Part shown: in pieces, positions 54,085 to 63,748 of the stretch
Layout: the number at the start of each line of letters is the position of its first letter
How positions within the stretch are numbered: position 1 is the stretch's first letter
Assembly: GCF_000688335.1 (NCBI RefSeq)
Contig: NZ_JHZX01000001.1
Location: forward strand, 558,001-622,000
DNA length: 64,000 nt
Direction of reading: 5' to 3'
Origin: Sediminibacter sp. Hel_I_10
GTDB lineage: Bacteria > Bacteroidota > Bacteroidia > Flavobacteriales > Flavobacteriaceae
Notes under the pieces: model-generated
What the model was told of the DNA's origin: nothing
The model's database searches: none
What the model saw: the letters and a program-made list of their open reading frames with translations, nothing else
Program-made: the position numbers and the translations under genes

Positions 54085-55497
54085 CCCCAAGAAAGTCAAA
54101 AGTCCGTTGAGTATTAAAATAAAAAAACCAAACTCAAAGCCAAACCATTTTAAACTGTTTACGCTAATGATGTAAGATACTATTGGAGATGCGACTGCAA
54201 TAATTGGCACGATGCGATCTTTGACCTTCCATTTTGTAAAAAGCCCAAAGGCGTAAAGGCCCAACAATGGTCCGTAAGTATATCCTGCAAACACAAAGAG
54301 TTTAGCGATCACACTGTCATCTTTGATCACATATTTAAAGGCCACAATAACCAAGATCAATACCAACGAGATGCCAATGTGAATTTGCTTTCTTGTTCGT
54401 ACTTGTTTTTCTTCTGAATATTTTTTTTCAATATCGAGAATATCAATACTAAACGATGTGGTAAGTGATGTCAACGCGCTATCTGCACTGCTATAGGCGG
54501 CAGCGATAAGTCCCAAGAGAAAAAACACAAACACCCCTATCCCCAAATGGTTTTTTGCCAAGAGCGGAAACAAATCATCTTTATGGGCATCAATTCCATT
54601 TTCTTGAGCATAAACCGTAAGAAGCAAGCCGAGACACAAAAAGAAAAAATTGACAATGGTCAATACAATCGTAAACCAAAACATGTTTTTTTGAGCATCC
54701 TTTAAGGTTCTACAGGTCAAATTCTTTTGCATCATATCTTGGTCTAAACCTGTCATTACAATGGCGATAAATGCACCAGAAATAAACTGTTTCCAAAACC
54801 AATCTGCCGATTTATAGTCATCAAAGAAAAAGGTCTTCGACATGTCATTATCCAATACAAAACTTAAAATCTCATTACCTGCCAATCCCAACTCATCACT
54901 CACAAAATAGATAGCCACGCCAACAGAAATCAACATAAAGAGCGTTTGCAATGTATCTGTCCAAACAATCGTTTTAATTCCCGATTTAAATGTATACAGC
55001 CATATTAATAGCACCGTAATAGTAACGGTTTGCCAAAATGAAATTCCAAGATCATCAAATAATATAATTTGTAAGACATTCGCAACGAGGTACAGTCTAA
55101 AACTCGCCCCTACTACTCGAGATAGTAAAAAGAAAGAGGCTCCTGTTTTATATGAATAATCTCCAAAACGATTTTCTAAATAGGTGTATATCGAAGTCAG
55201 GTTTAACTTGTAATACAAGGGCAAAAGCACTGCACCAATAACAAAATAGCCTACGATATAGCCCAAAACCACTTGCATATAGCTAAACGAAGAGGCCTCA
55301 ATCCAGCCAGGAACAGAAATAAAAGTCACCCCAGAAAGTGAAGCGCCAATCATTCCAAAAGCCACAACAAACCATGGGGACTGTTTATTTCCCTTAAAAA
55401 AGGCATCATTTCCAGATCGTCTTCCGGTGAGATAAGATATTAAAATCAATACCCCAAAATAAGATGCTATTAATAAAATGATAAGCGTTGAAGACAT
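54061..55497 (-). CDS. Sodium:solute symporter family protein
   Basis: 478 residues with about 13 membrane segments. SWVVAFGMIGASLSGVTF-like residues (FVVAFGMIGASLSGVTFISV region) form the unwound first helix, and LLGLIAAAYSSADSALTSL carries the Ser/Thr residues of the second sodium site. It should import an unknown small solute with sodium at the inner membrane. The gene is divergent from the T9SS protein gene and overlaps the CoA-binding gene tail to tail. Confidence 0.92.
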   Translation of the reverse strand: MSSTLIILLIASYFGVLILISYLTGRRSGNDAFFKGNKQSPWFVVAFGMIGASLSGVTFISVPGWIEASSFSYMQVVLGYIVGYFVIGAVLLPLYYKLNLTSIYTYLENRFGDYSYKTGASFFLLSRVVGASFRLYLVANVLQIILFDDLGISFWQTVTITVLLIWLYTFKSGIKTIVWTDTLQTLFMLISVGVAIYFVSDELGLAGNEILSFVLDNDMSKTFFFDDYKSADWFWKQFISGAFIAIVMTGLDQDMMQKNLTCRTLKDAQKNMFWFTIVLTIVNFFFLCLGLLLTVYAQENGIDAHKDDLFPLLAKNHLGIGVFVFFLLGLIAAAYSSADSALTSLTTSFSIDILDIEKKYSEEKQVRTRKQIHIGISLVLILVIVAFKYVIKDDSVIAKLFVFAGYTYGPLLGLYAFGLFTKWKVKDRIVPIIAVASPIVSYIISVNSLKWFGFEFGFFILILNGLLTFLGLVLIRRK

Positions 55498-55571
55498 ACA
55501 GTATTAATTAAATAATATATCCCGAAAAGTAGTATTTTTAGCAAAAATCCCAACCATTTACAGCCATTATT

Positions 55572-58550
55572 ATGAAAAAGTTCTACACAACCTTAATTGT
55601 TTTTACCTTCACTTTTTCCGGATTTGCACAGGAATACCTGCGTATGATTTCTTCAGGAGATTACAGTGTTCAGGACATTCAAGTGGTGGCTGAAGCGTAT
55701 TTTGATCAAGTAGGACGAGAACGAGGCAAAGGTTATAAGCCTTACAAACGGTGGGAATATCAAGCCTTAAGACGAATGGATGAGAATGGCATGCTCAAGT
55801 CTCCAGAGTTTTACTTTAATGTATTAGAAAATTATAACAGCTATCTTAATACTAATTTTTCCGCAGCAAGAACAACAGTAGGCAGCTGGGAACAGTTAGG
55901 TCCCTTAGATTGGAATCAAACTAGCGGATGGAATCCTGGTGTTGGACGTATTACTGCGCTTTCTTCGGAAAGTGGAAACTCCGAACACCTTATCATAGGG
56001 GCTAATACAGGCGGTGTCTGGAAAACTCTAGATGGTGGTAATTCTTGGACGGTTCTCACTGACAATATGTCGAACTTAACCGTATTTGCATTGGCCATTG
56101 ACCCTACCAATCCCTCCAATTATTTCTGGGGATCTTCGGAAGGCACCTTGTTTAAATCTGAAGATGCTGGTGCGACGTGGAATCTCTTATCAGATTTAGG
56201 CGATGGCAACATTAATAAAATCATAATTGACCCTAGTAGCCCGAATAAAATGTACTGTACAGCACAATACGGCGGGATCTTTAAATCTACAGATAGTGGT
56301 GCAACTTGGGATTTAATTGACGGCAACCCTTCCAATGGCTATGATGTAGAATTTAAACCTGGTGACTACAATACCATATACGCTTCTGGCAATACGTTTT
56401 ATAAATCTACAGATGGTGGCAATACCTTTGTATCCCCAAACGGCTTAAACCAATGGTCACAAGCATACCTCTCAGGTTCAAACAATTGGTCTACTGCTAG
56501 CACTAATCAAAATAATTCGGTAACACCAAGAACGGGTAATGCCATGGGGTTTTTATACGTAGGTGATTTTTCAATACCAATTACCCAACTCATTAGCCCA
56601 GAGCTTAATCTTGCTGGCATGGCAACACCTCAACTCCATTTTTCGTTCACCAACGTCAATTGGGAGGGAGATATCGATAGTTTACGAATTCTTTATAAAA
56701 CCTCGGTGAACGGTGCTTGGATAGAATTGGCTAATTATACTGAAGAATCAACTGCTTGGAATGACATTACACTCCCACTCCCAAACCCATCGGCAACTTA
56801 CTATATTGCTTTTGAAGGTACTGCTAATTACGGAAGGGGGATTACTCTTGATGACATTTCTGTGGAAGATGCTACTGCTGGAATTATTTTTGAGGACGGA
56901 TTTGAATCTGCCACCAACACCTTTGGAGGTGGACCAAAAATGATTGCGGTCTCCCCAGCCGATCCTGAAGCCGTTTTTGTTTTAGAAGCCTTAGGAAATT
57001 ACTTTGGAGGCTTGCACAAGTCCTCAGACGGCGGTGAAAGCTTCTCAAAATTAGATCATACAGGCAAAAACTATTTTGGTTACAGCTCAGACGCTCAAGA
57101 TCCTGGTGATGCCACTTCTGGCCAAGCACCTCGAGATATGGATATTGCCATAAGCCAGAGCAATATTGATGATGTGCACATCGCTGGTGTCAACTCTTGG
57201 CGTAGCACCGATGGCGGTCTATCTTTCACCATTACGTCTCAATGGACGCCCTCCGGTGCCCTCAATGGAAACATTGGTTATTGTCATGCAGACATTGATT
57301 TATTGGAGTTTATTGGCAATGAATTATATGTTTGTAGTGATGGCGGTATTTTTGTGGCCGAAGCTCCTACCAACGTGAGCTCCTCATATTACACAGATTT
57401 GACCACTGGATTAGGTATTCGTCAATTTTATAAGCTTGGCATTAGTCAAACAGATCCCGTTATCGTTACGGGAGGTTCTCAAGATAATGGAAGCTCTATT
57501 TTAGGCACAGACGGCATCTGGAGAGAATGGCTAGGTGCAGATGGATTTGAATGCTTTGTCGATAAAAATAATAACAACATCATTTATGGAGAGATCTACA
57601 ACGGCTTGTTATACAAATCTCTTGACGGCGGAAACACCTCCTTTGGGCTTCCATCCCCTGAAGGAAAATCTGGAAATTGGTTGACACCATTTGAACAAGA
57701 TCCTATTGCAGCGAATACAGTTTATACAGGCTACGACGAAGTTTACAAGTCTGTAGATGGCGGGTTTAGTTGGACTTCAGTATCACAAAATTTTGGAGCG
57801 AATCTTGATCATTTAAAAATTGCCCCGTCAAATGGTAATTTTCAATACGCTGCTAGCGGTATTAATTTATATAGAAACAGCAATGTTGGCACTACTACAA
57901 ACTGGACCACCTTAAGCGGTTTCGACGGATACATCACCTCCATAGCAGTACATCCAACAAATCCGAGTAAGGTCGCGATCGCTACATCTGGTTCTGAAAA
58001 AGTATATGTGTCCTCAGACGCTGGAAACACTTGGGTATCTTATGCCCTTAACTTACCCGATTTTAGCGCTCAGGCTTTAATTTGGGACAACAATGACACA
58101 GACGGCTTTTATTTAGGCATGAATTACGGTGTATTCTATATTGATAATACCTTAACCGAATGGCAGCCCTTTAGCAACAATCTGCCCAACGTCACTATTA
58201 GTGAACTCGAAATCAATCACGTCAACAATAAAATTTATGCTGCTACCTATGGTCGTGGCTTATGGGCTTCCGACCTCTATGACGAGACTCTAAGCGCCTC
58301 TACTTTTCAATTGAACTCACTTACCGTGTACCCCAATCCAGCAACCAATGCACTGAATCTTAAATGGGATCAAAACAACAAGGTCACCATTAACATCTTT
58401 AATGCTTTGGGTAAAGTGATGTATTATGAAAAAGATCAAAACATCCAGAACGAACTAAAAATAGATATTTCCAATTATGCTGCAGGACTCTATTTTGTAA
58501 AAGTCAACACCACCAAAGGTTCAATGACCAAAAAAATAATTGTGGAATAA
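55572..58550 (+). CDS. Secreted VPS10/BNR-repeat beta-propeller protein with T9SS sorting domain
   Basis: 992 residues. Residues 1-19 are a signal peptide ending SGFAQ. Several SxDGGxTW Asp-box repeats (TLDGGNSWTV, SEDAGATWNL, STDSGATWDL, SVDGGFSWTS, SSDAGNTWVS) mark sortilin-like propellers. Residues about 290-455 hold an inserted jelly-roll-like domain (PQLHFSFTNVNWEGDIDSL, GITLDDISVEDA) of MAM / choice-of-anchor type. From about 915, LTVYPNPATNALNLKW to the end MTKKIIVE is a type A C-terminal sorting domain for the type IX system. It is thus exported to the cell surface. Its ligand or activity is unknown. Confidence 0.92.
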   Translation: MKKFYTTLIVFTFTFSGFAQEYLRMISSGDYSVQDIQVVAEAYFDQVGRERGKGYKPYKRWEYQALRRMDENGMLKSPEFYFNVLENYNSYLNTNFSAARTTVGSWEQLGPLDWNQTSGWNPGVGRITALSSESGNSEHLIIGANTGGVWKTLDGGNSWTVLTDNMSNLTVFALAIDPTNPSNYFWGSSEGTLFKSEDAGATWNLLSDLGDGNINKIIIDPSSPNKMYCTAQYGGIFKSTDSGATWDLIDGNPSNGYDVEFKPGDYNTIYASGNTFYKSTDGGNTFVSPNGLNQWSQAYLSGSNNWSTASTNQNNSVTPRTGNAMGFLYVGDFSIPITQLISPELNLAGMATPQLHFSFTNVNWEGDIDSLRILYKTSVNGAWIELANYTEESTAWNDITLPLPNPSATYYIAFEGTANYGRGITLDDISVEDATAGIIFEDGFESATNTFGGGPKMIAVSPADPEAVFVLEALGNYFGGLHKSSDGGESFSKLDHTGKNYFGYSSDAQDPGDATSGQAPRDMDIAISQSNIDDVHIAGVNSWRSTDGGLSFTITSQWTPSGALNGNIGYCHADIDLLEFIGNELYVCSDGGIFVAEAPTNVSSSYYTDLTTGLGIRQFYKLGISQTDPVIVTGGSQDNGSSILGTDGIWREWLGADGFECFVDKNNNNIIYGEIYNGLLYKSLDGGNTSFGLPSPEGKSGNWLTPFEQDPIAANTVYTGYDEVYKSVDGGFSWTSVSQNFGANLDHLKIAPSNGNFQYAASGINLYRNSNVGTTTNWTTLSGFDGYITSIAVHPTNPSKVAIATSGSEKVYVSSDAGNTWVSYALNLPDFSAQALIWDNNDTDGFYLGMNYGVFYIDNTLTEWQPFSNNLPNVTISELEINHVNNKIYAATYGRGLWASDLYDETLSASTFQLNSLTVYPNPATNALNLKWDQNNKVTINIFNALGKVMYYEKDQNIQNELKIDISNYAAGLYFVKVNTTKGSMTKKIIVE

Positions 58551-58584
58551 CAACAGATCTTCAAATTACCATAATCCAGAATGC

Positions 58585-58619
58585 ACTGCCACGCTTGTTT
58601 ATGAGCTGGCAGTTTTTTT
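58585..58619 (+). terminator. Intrinsic terminator after the T9SS protein gene
   Basis: ACTGCCA pairs with TGGCAGT, with an inner GCT/AGC stem, followed by seven T. It lies 34 bases after the stop. Confidence 0.85.
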
Positions 58620-58672
58620 ATCCTATCGTTTAATGCATGCTTAAAAGTGATATTTTTCACTAAATTCGCAGC

Positions 58673-59290
58673 ATGGAATTTTCTTCAAAACTTTTAGGAA
58701 ATGCGGTCAACGAAATGTCACAATTACCAGGTATTGGTAAGCGTACCGCTTTAAGACTAGTGCTTCACCTATTGCGGCAACCAAAAGAACAAACACTCAG
58801 TTTTACAAGTGCCTTGAGTACCATGCGTACAGAGATCAAACTTTGTAAAAAGTGCTATAATATTAGTGACCATGACCTTTGTGATATTTGCGCAAACCCC
58901 AACCGGCTGGATGATATTGTTTGCGTTGTGGAAGACATTAGAGACGTGATGGCCATAGAGAACACCAGTTCTTTTAGAGGTCTTTACCATGTGCTTGGCG
59001 GAAAAATTTCTCCTATGGATGGTATTGGCCCAAATGATTTGAACATTCAACCTTTAGTAGACAAAGTGAAATCTGGGACGGTAAAAGAGCTCATTTTTGC
59101 CTTGGGATCTACTATGGAAGGCGATACTACCAACTTCTATATTTACAGACAAATTCAAGACTTTGGAGTAAAAACCTCGACTATTGCTCGTGGTATTTCT
59201 GTAGGTAATGAATTAGAATACACAGACGAAGTGACTTTAGGCCGAAGCATTATCAATCGCATTCCTTTTGAAGGCTCCCTAAAATCTTAA
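58673..59290 (+). CDS. recR: Recombination mediator RecR
   Basis: 205 residues, the standard length. [17 protein letters not shown] at 18-34 is the helix-hairpin-helix, four cysteines (58, 61, 70, 73) form the zinc finger, and the Toprim domain follows ([15 protein letters not shown]). With RecF and RecO it loads RecA at gaps. A TAAATTCG box, one base off the TAnnTTTG pattern, lies about 10 bases upstream. A glycosyltransferase gene starts three bases after the stop. Confidence 0.97.
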   Translation: MEFSSKLLGNAVNEMSQLPGIGKRTALRLVLHLLRQPKEQTLSFTSALSTMRTEIKLCKKCYNISDHDLCDICANPNRLDDIVCVVEDIRDVMAIENTSSFRGLYHVLGGKISPMDGIGPNDLNIQPLVDKVKSGTVKELIFALGSTMEGDTTNFYIYRQIQDFGVKTSTIARGISVGNELEYTDEVTLGRSIINRIPFEGSLKS

Positions 59291-59293
59291 ATT

Positions 59294-60391
59294 TTGAAAC
59301 TTTCAGTCGTCATCCTCAACTATAATGTACGCTACTTTTTAGAACTCTGTCTTAAGAGTGTAGAAGCTGCATTGGTTGGTATTTCCGCTGAAATCATCGT
59401 GGTGGATAATGCTTCAAAAGATGAAAGCTGCGATATGGTTGAAAGTAAATTTCCTAAGGTCAAGTTGATACAAAACACTGAGAATCTTGGTTTTTCTAAA
59501 GGAAACAATCAAGGTGTTGCTGTAGCTAAAGGAGAATATATTTGTATTCTTAATCCCGATACTGTAGTTGCTGAAGACAGCTTTAAAATTCTTTTGAACT
59601 TTGCCGAAGATCAGCCTAATATGGGGATTTTAGGTTGCAAATTGATTGATGGTCAAGGTCAATTTTTACCGGAGAGCAAACGTCATATCCCAACACCTAA
59701 AGTTTCCGTAGAAAAAATGTTAGGCCGTACAGATGGCTATTACGTGCCAGAACTTGCTAATGACGCTATAGGCACCGTAGATATTTTAGTAGGTGCTTTT
59801 ATGGTATTGAAAAAAGAAGTTTATGATCGTGTTGGCGGTTTTGATGAAGATTATTTTATGTACGGTGATGACATAGACCTCTCTTATAAGATTCTAAAAT
59901 TAGGATATCAAAACATGTATAATGGCCAAACTACGGTCATTCATTACAAGGGAGAAAGTACCTTAAAAGATAAAGTCTATGCACAACGTTTTTATGGCGC
60001 CATGCAAATATTTTATAAAAAGCATTTCAAGTCCAATTTAGGATTCAATATGCTTGTTTGGCTGGGCGTTCGCGCGGCAACCTTAATGCAAAAACCAGAA
60101 AAGACGAGCAATAAGAGGCAAAAGCATGCTGTATTTATTTCAAAAGACAAACATAGCGCCCTAGAAAAGGTTTTTGGTACTAATTTGAAAGTAAGTGCCA
60201 ACTTAGAAAACTATCAAAAGCACACCACCTATATTCTTGATAATAATCACCTCAGTTTTAAACAGATGATCGCCACACTGGAGCATGCGCCCAAAAATAG
60301 CGACGTGACATTTAAAATTCTACCAAAAAGCTCTAACTTTATCCTCGGAAGCAATAGCGCTAAGCATCAAGGCGAAGTCCTAAGCTTCTAA
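59294..60391 (+). CDS. GT2 family glycosyltransferase with C-terminal extension
   Basis: 365 residues from a TTG start three bases after the recR stop, so the pair is co-transcribed. KLSVVILNYNVRYFLELCL, IIVVDNASKDES, ENLGFSKGNNQGVAVAKGEYICILNPDTVV and GGFDEDYFMYGDDIDLSYKI give a full WbbL-like catalytic domain. The last 100 residues form an extra region of unknown fold. It lies outside the polysaccharide locus and may serve another glycan. The recR link looks like chance or conserved flavobacterial order. Confidence 0.9.
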   Translation: MKLSVVILNYNVRYFLELCLKSVEAALVGISAEIIVVDNASKDESCDMVESKFPKVKLIQNTENLGFSKGNNQGVAVAKGEYICILNPDTVVAEDSFKILLNFAEDQPNMGILGCKLIDGQGQFLPESKRHIPTPKVSVEKMLGRTDGYYVPELANDAIGTVDILVGAFMVLKKEVYDRVGGFDEDYFMYGDDIDLSYKILKLGYQNMYNGQTTVIHYKGESTLKDKVYAQRFYGAMQIFYKKHFKSNLGFNMLVWLGVRAATLMQKPEKTSNKRQKHAVFISKDKHSALEKVFGTNLKVSANLENYQKHTTYILDNNHLSFKQMIATLEHAPKNSDVTFKILPKSSNFILGSNSAKHQGEVLSF

Positions 60392-60436
60392 ATGTAAAAA
60401 ATTAAATAAAACACAATAAAATAGTCGGTTTTTAAG

Positions 60437-60444
60437 TAATTTTG
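60437..60444 (+). promoter_or_regulatory. -7 box of the E2 gene
   Basis: TAATTTTG matches TAnnTTTG, 37 bases before the ATG. No TTG was found at -33. Confidence 0.5.
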
Positions 60445-60481
60445 CAACCACTAATAAAAAACAAGGCTTTAGATTACAGAT

Positions 60482-61822
60482 ATGGCAAAATTTGAACTCA
60501 AACTCCCAAAAATGGGCGAAAGTGTTGCGGAAGCAACGATAACCTCATGGCTTAAAGAAGTTGGCGATACCATTGAAGCTGATGAAGCCGTTTTTGAAAT
60601 TGCTACAGACAAGGTGGATAGCGAGGTACCAAGTGAAGTAGATGGTGTACTTATCGAAAAACTTTATAATGTAGACGACGTCGTTAAAGTAGGAGAAACC
60701 ATTGCCATTATTGAGATTGAAGGCGAAGGCTCTAATCAGGGTTCAAGTGAAACTGGATCTGCTTCTGAGAATCAAGAGGAAGAACACGAGCCAGCAGCTG
60801 TTGCAGAAGTTTCAAAATCTGTAGAAAAAGCAAAAGAAAGCACCGCGCCAGTAACAAGTTCTGATGAGCGTTTTTATTCTCCATTAGTTAAGAATATTGC
60901 TCAAAAAGAAAATATTTCTCAAGACGAGCTTGATGCAATTGAAGGCACCGGTAAAGACAACCGTGTTACCAAAAATGATATTTTAGATTACGTAGAAGGT
61001 AGAAATTCAAAACCAGCCTCTAAAGCTCAAGACACAACATCTGCACCTAAATTAGCTACCCAAAAAACAAGTTCACCAGCTAAACAACAAGCATCACCTG
61101 TAGTTGCTTCTGGAGATGATGAGATTATTGAAATGACCAGAATGGGCAAACTTGTAGCGCATCACATGGTACAATCTGTTCAAACTTCTGCACACGTACA
61201 AAGCTTTATAGAAGCCGATGTTACCAATATTTGGAACTGGCGTAAAAAAGTAAAATCAGATTTCGCCAAACGAGAAGGTGAGAATTTGACCTTCACTCCT
61301 ATTTTTATGGAAGCTGTAGCAAAAGCATTGCGTGATTTCCCGATGATGAACATCTCTCTACAAGGAGAGACCATTGTTAAGAAAAAACACATCAACTTAG
61401 GGATGGCAGCAGCATTACCAGACGGTAACCTAATTGTTCCCGTTATTAAGGATGCTGATCAGCTTAATCTTGTGGGCATGACCAAAAAAGTAAATGACCT
61501 TGCTTTACGTGCCAGAGAAAACAAATTAAAACCAGACGATATCCAAGGAGGCACCTATACTGTGACCAACGTAGGCACTTTTGGCAGCATCATGGGCACA
61601 CCAATTATAAATCAACCACAAGTGGGTATTCTTGCACTTGGTGCTATTAGAAAAGTCCCTGCGGTTGTAGAAACTCCTGATGGCGATTTTATAGGCATAC
61701 GTTACCGCATGTTCCTTTCGCATTCTTATGATCACCGCGTAGTTAATGGTGCTCTTGGAGGACAATTTGTAAAGGCGGTCAAAGATTATTTAGAAGCTTG
61801 GGATGCTAATCGCGAGATATAA
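60482..61822 (+). CDS. 2-oxoacid dehydrogenase E2 (dihydrolipoamide acyltransferase)
   Basis: 446 residues. A lipoyl domain (1-77) carries Lys44 in EIATDKVDSEVPSEV. After a Glu/Ser/Ala-rich linker, a peripheral-subunit-binding domain (FYSPLVKNIAQKENISQDEL) spans about 130-170. The catalytic domain (about 220-446) ends in HSYDHRVVNGALGGQF, where the usual HxxxDG motif reads HRVVNG. The form suits branched-chain or related 2-oxoacid complexes. The E1 and E3 genes are not adjacent. A terminator follows. Confidence 0.92.
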   Translation: MAKFELKLPKMGESVAEATITSWLKEVGDTIEADEAVFEIATDKVDSEVPSEVDGVLIEKLYNVDDVVKVGETIAIIEIEGEGSNQGSSETGSASENQEEEHEPAAVAEVSKSVEKAKESTAPVTSSDERFYSPLVKNIAQKENISQDELDAIEGTGKDNRVTKNDILDYVEGRNSKPASKAQDTTSAPKLATQKTSSPAKQQASPVVASGDDEIIEMTRMGKLVAHHMVQSVQTSAHVQSFIEADVTNIWNWRKKVKSDFAKREGENLTFTPIFMEAVAKALRDFPMMNISLQGETIVKKKHINLGMAAALPDGNLIVPVIKDADQLNLVGMTKKVNDLALRARENKLKPDDIQGGTYTVTNVGTFGSIMGTPIINQPQVGILALGAIRKVPAVVETPDGDFIGIRYRMFLSHSYDHRVVNGALGGQFVKAVKDYLEAWDANREI

Positions 61823-61850
61823 ATAACTCTTCAGCTTATTAAACATAAAC

Positions 61851-61892
61851 GTATTGCTTCTTATCATCATAAGGAGCAATACTTTTTTTAGG
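61851..61892 (+). terminator. Intrinsic terminator of the E2 gene
   Basis: GTATTGCTTCTTAT pairs with ATAAGGAGCAATAC (one T-G pair) around a CATC loop and is followed by seven T. Confidence 0.92.
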
Positions 61893-61980
61893 GAATCATG
61901 TATTGCTCAAATTGAGCTTTTCAAAACCTATAGATCACTCCTTAATATATATCCAATAAAATCATCAAGAGATTGTGATG

Positions 61981-62670
61981 TTATAAGCTGTTTAAATACA
62001 TGGCAAGCACTACGCCAAGAGCTGTAGCAATACCAGAATAATAACTATCTTTTTTAAAGGCTTTGGGAAATACTTCAATAGCAAGCGAGGCAATCACGGC
62101 ACCAGCGGCAAAGCATCGGATATCTGCCAACACACCTTCTGAAACATGAGACAACAGTTGATTGCCAATGAAGGCACAAGCTGAAAGCAATACCGCAGTG
62201 CCACCCCATAATAGCAAAATAGTTTTTTTCGAAATATCCTGTTCTGCCATTTCCTTAGCACCTCCGGCCGCTTCTGGAAGATTAGACAAAAAAATAGAAC
62301 CTGATAGGGCTGCTGCTGCCATTGGATTTGCTCCAATAAGAGCCACACCTAAGGCGAGATTTTCTGGTATTCCATCTAGTGTTATCGCTGCTAAGAGGCC
62401 TCCTCCACTATCACTGCCCCATTTTTTCTTTATAAAATAATCCAACACACAAAAGATAGCGGCACCCAGCAATACAAATACCAATGACCAAACTATTGAC
62501 GATTTTTCAATAGAAGGCTCTATAAGCTCTAATATTGCAGAAACCATAAGGGCACCTCCTGCGACTGCCACAAGAAAACCTTCGGTCTTTTTAGATAGAT
62601 TACCGTAAATACCCCATAATGCACCCAAAAGAAGAGCAAAAGAAACCGCCAAAATCACAATTAGTGTCAT
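61981..62670 (-). CDS. ZIP family metal transporter
   Basis: 229 residues with about seven or eight membrane segments. TLDGIPENLALGVALIGAN is the fourth-segment metal motif, with DGIPEN in place of the common HNxPEG. A second motif, SNLPEAAGGAKEMAE, fits the fifth segment. Members carry zinc, iron or manganese into the cytoplasm. The changed first motif leaves metal choice open. It is a single gene. Confidence 0.85.
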   Translation of the reverse strand: MTLIVILAVSFALLLGALWGIYGNLSKKTEGFLVAVAGGALMVSAILELIEPSIEKSSIVWSLVFVLLGAAIFCVLDYFIKKKWGSDSGGGLLAAITLDGIPENLALGVALIGANPMAAAALSGSIFLSNLPEAAGGAKEMAEQDISKKTILLLWGGTAVLLSACAFIGNQLLSHVSEGVLADIRCFAAGAVIASLAIEVFPKAFKKDSYYSGIATALGVVLAMYLNSL

Positions 62671-62876
62671 AAAATTAAAATGATAACGTTATTAAAATTT
62701 TTCTAAAGACTGTCAATTTACTTCATGTTGAAACTATGACAGTGTTCTTTTAAAATCAATTGTATCGCTAAAACGAGTCGAACCCATCTTTTAAAAGATT
62801 TTAAACTCTAAAGCACAAGTTTTTTATATTCTTAGTGAGTTCCTTTTAAAAACAAATCCCATTCTCCATATTATTT

Positions 62877-62884
62877 TATCTTTG
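62877..62884 (+). promoter_or_regulatory. -7 box of the exonuclease gene
   Basis: TATCTTTG fits TAnnTTTG, 18 bases before the ATG at 62903. A possible TTG start at 62882 lies inside it and is therefore unlikely to be used. Confidence 0.6.
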
Positions 62885-62902
62885 CCTAAAACTCCAATAC
62901 AA

Positions 62903-63679
62903 ATGCAACTCAACCTTAGTAAGCCCATCTGTTTTTTTGATTTAGAAACTACTGGCATTAATATTTCAAAAGATAGAATTGTTGAAATTTCCATCTTAAA
63001 AGTACACCCTAATGGTAAAGAAGAGACCTATACAAAACGGGTGAATCCAGAAATGAAAATCCCTGCGGAAGTCACTTTGGTGCATGGTATTTCTGATGAA
63101 GATGTTGCAGACGCTCCGACGTTTAAGGACATTTCAAAAGAAGTATATCATATTGTAAAGGATTCTGATCTCGCTGGCTTCAACTCCAATCGGTTTGACA
63201 TCCCAGTGCTTGCCGAAGAAATGCTGCGTGCTGAGATTGATTTTGATATGAAAAACACAAAATCCATTGACGTGCAAACCATATTTCATAAAATGGAACA
63301 ACGAACCCTAAGCGCCGCCTATAAGTTCTATTGCGATAAAAATCTGGATGATGCCCATAGTGCCGAAGCAGATACAAAAGCGACTTACGAGGTCTTAAAG
63401 TCACAGTTAGATCGCTATGACGATCTTGAGAATGACGCCTCCTTTTTGGCCGAGTTTAGTTCAAGAAAGCGGTTTGCAGATTTTGCTGGCTTTATTGCAT
63501 ACAATAAAAAAGACGAAGAGTGCTTTGCCTTCGGAAAACACAAAGGCAAGCTCGTTACAGAAATTCTGGATAAAGAACCGGGTTATTTTGGCTGGTTGCT
63601 TAATGCAGATTTCCCTTTGTACACCAAAAAAGTACTCACGGCAATTAAACTCAGAGCATTTAACAATAAGTTGAGTTGA
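62903..63679 (+). CDS. DnaQ-like 3'-5' exonuclease
   Basis: 258 residues from the ATG at 62903. FFDLETTGI gives Asp13 and Glu15 of motif Exo I, AGFNSNRFDIPVL Exo II, and DAHSAEADTKATYEVL the Exo III His and Asp: a complete DEDDh set. A C-terminal region, FAFGKHKGKLVTEIL and GYFGWLL, resembles the small domain found at the end of exonuclease X. It should degrade DNA from the 3' end in repair or proofreading. Confidence 0.92.
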   Translation: MQLNLSKPICFFDLETTGINISKDRIVEISILKVHPNGKEETYTKRVNPEMKIPAEVTLVHGISDEDVADAPTFKDISKEVYHIVKDSDLAGFNSNRFDIPVLAEEMLRAEIDFDMKNTKSIDVQTIFHKMEQRTLSAAYKFYCDKNLDDAHSAEADTKATYEVLKSQLDRYDDLENDASFLAEFSSRKRFADFAGFIAYNKKDEECFAFGKHKGKLVTEILDKEPGYFGWLLNADFPLYTKKVLTAIKLRAFNNKLS

Positions 63680-63748
63680 TAACTCACACAGCGTATTAAA
63701 GATAACATTTAAATAAAGAGTCCTGTTTCCGCAGGATTGATCAAATCT

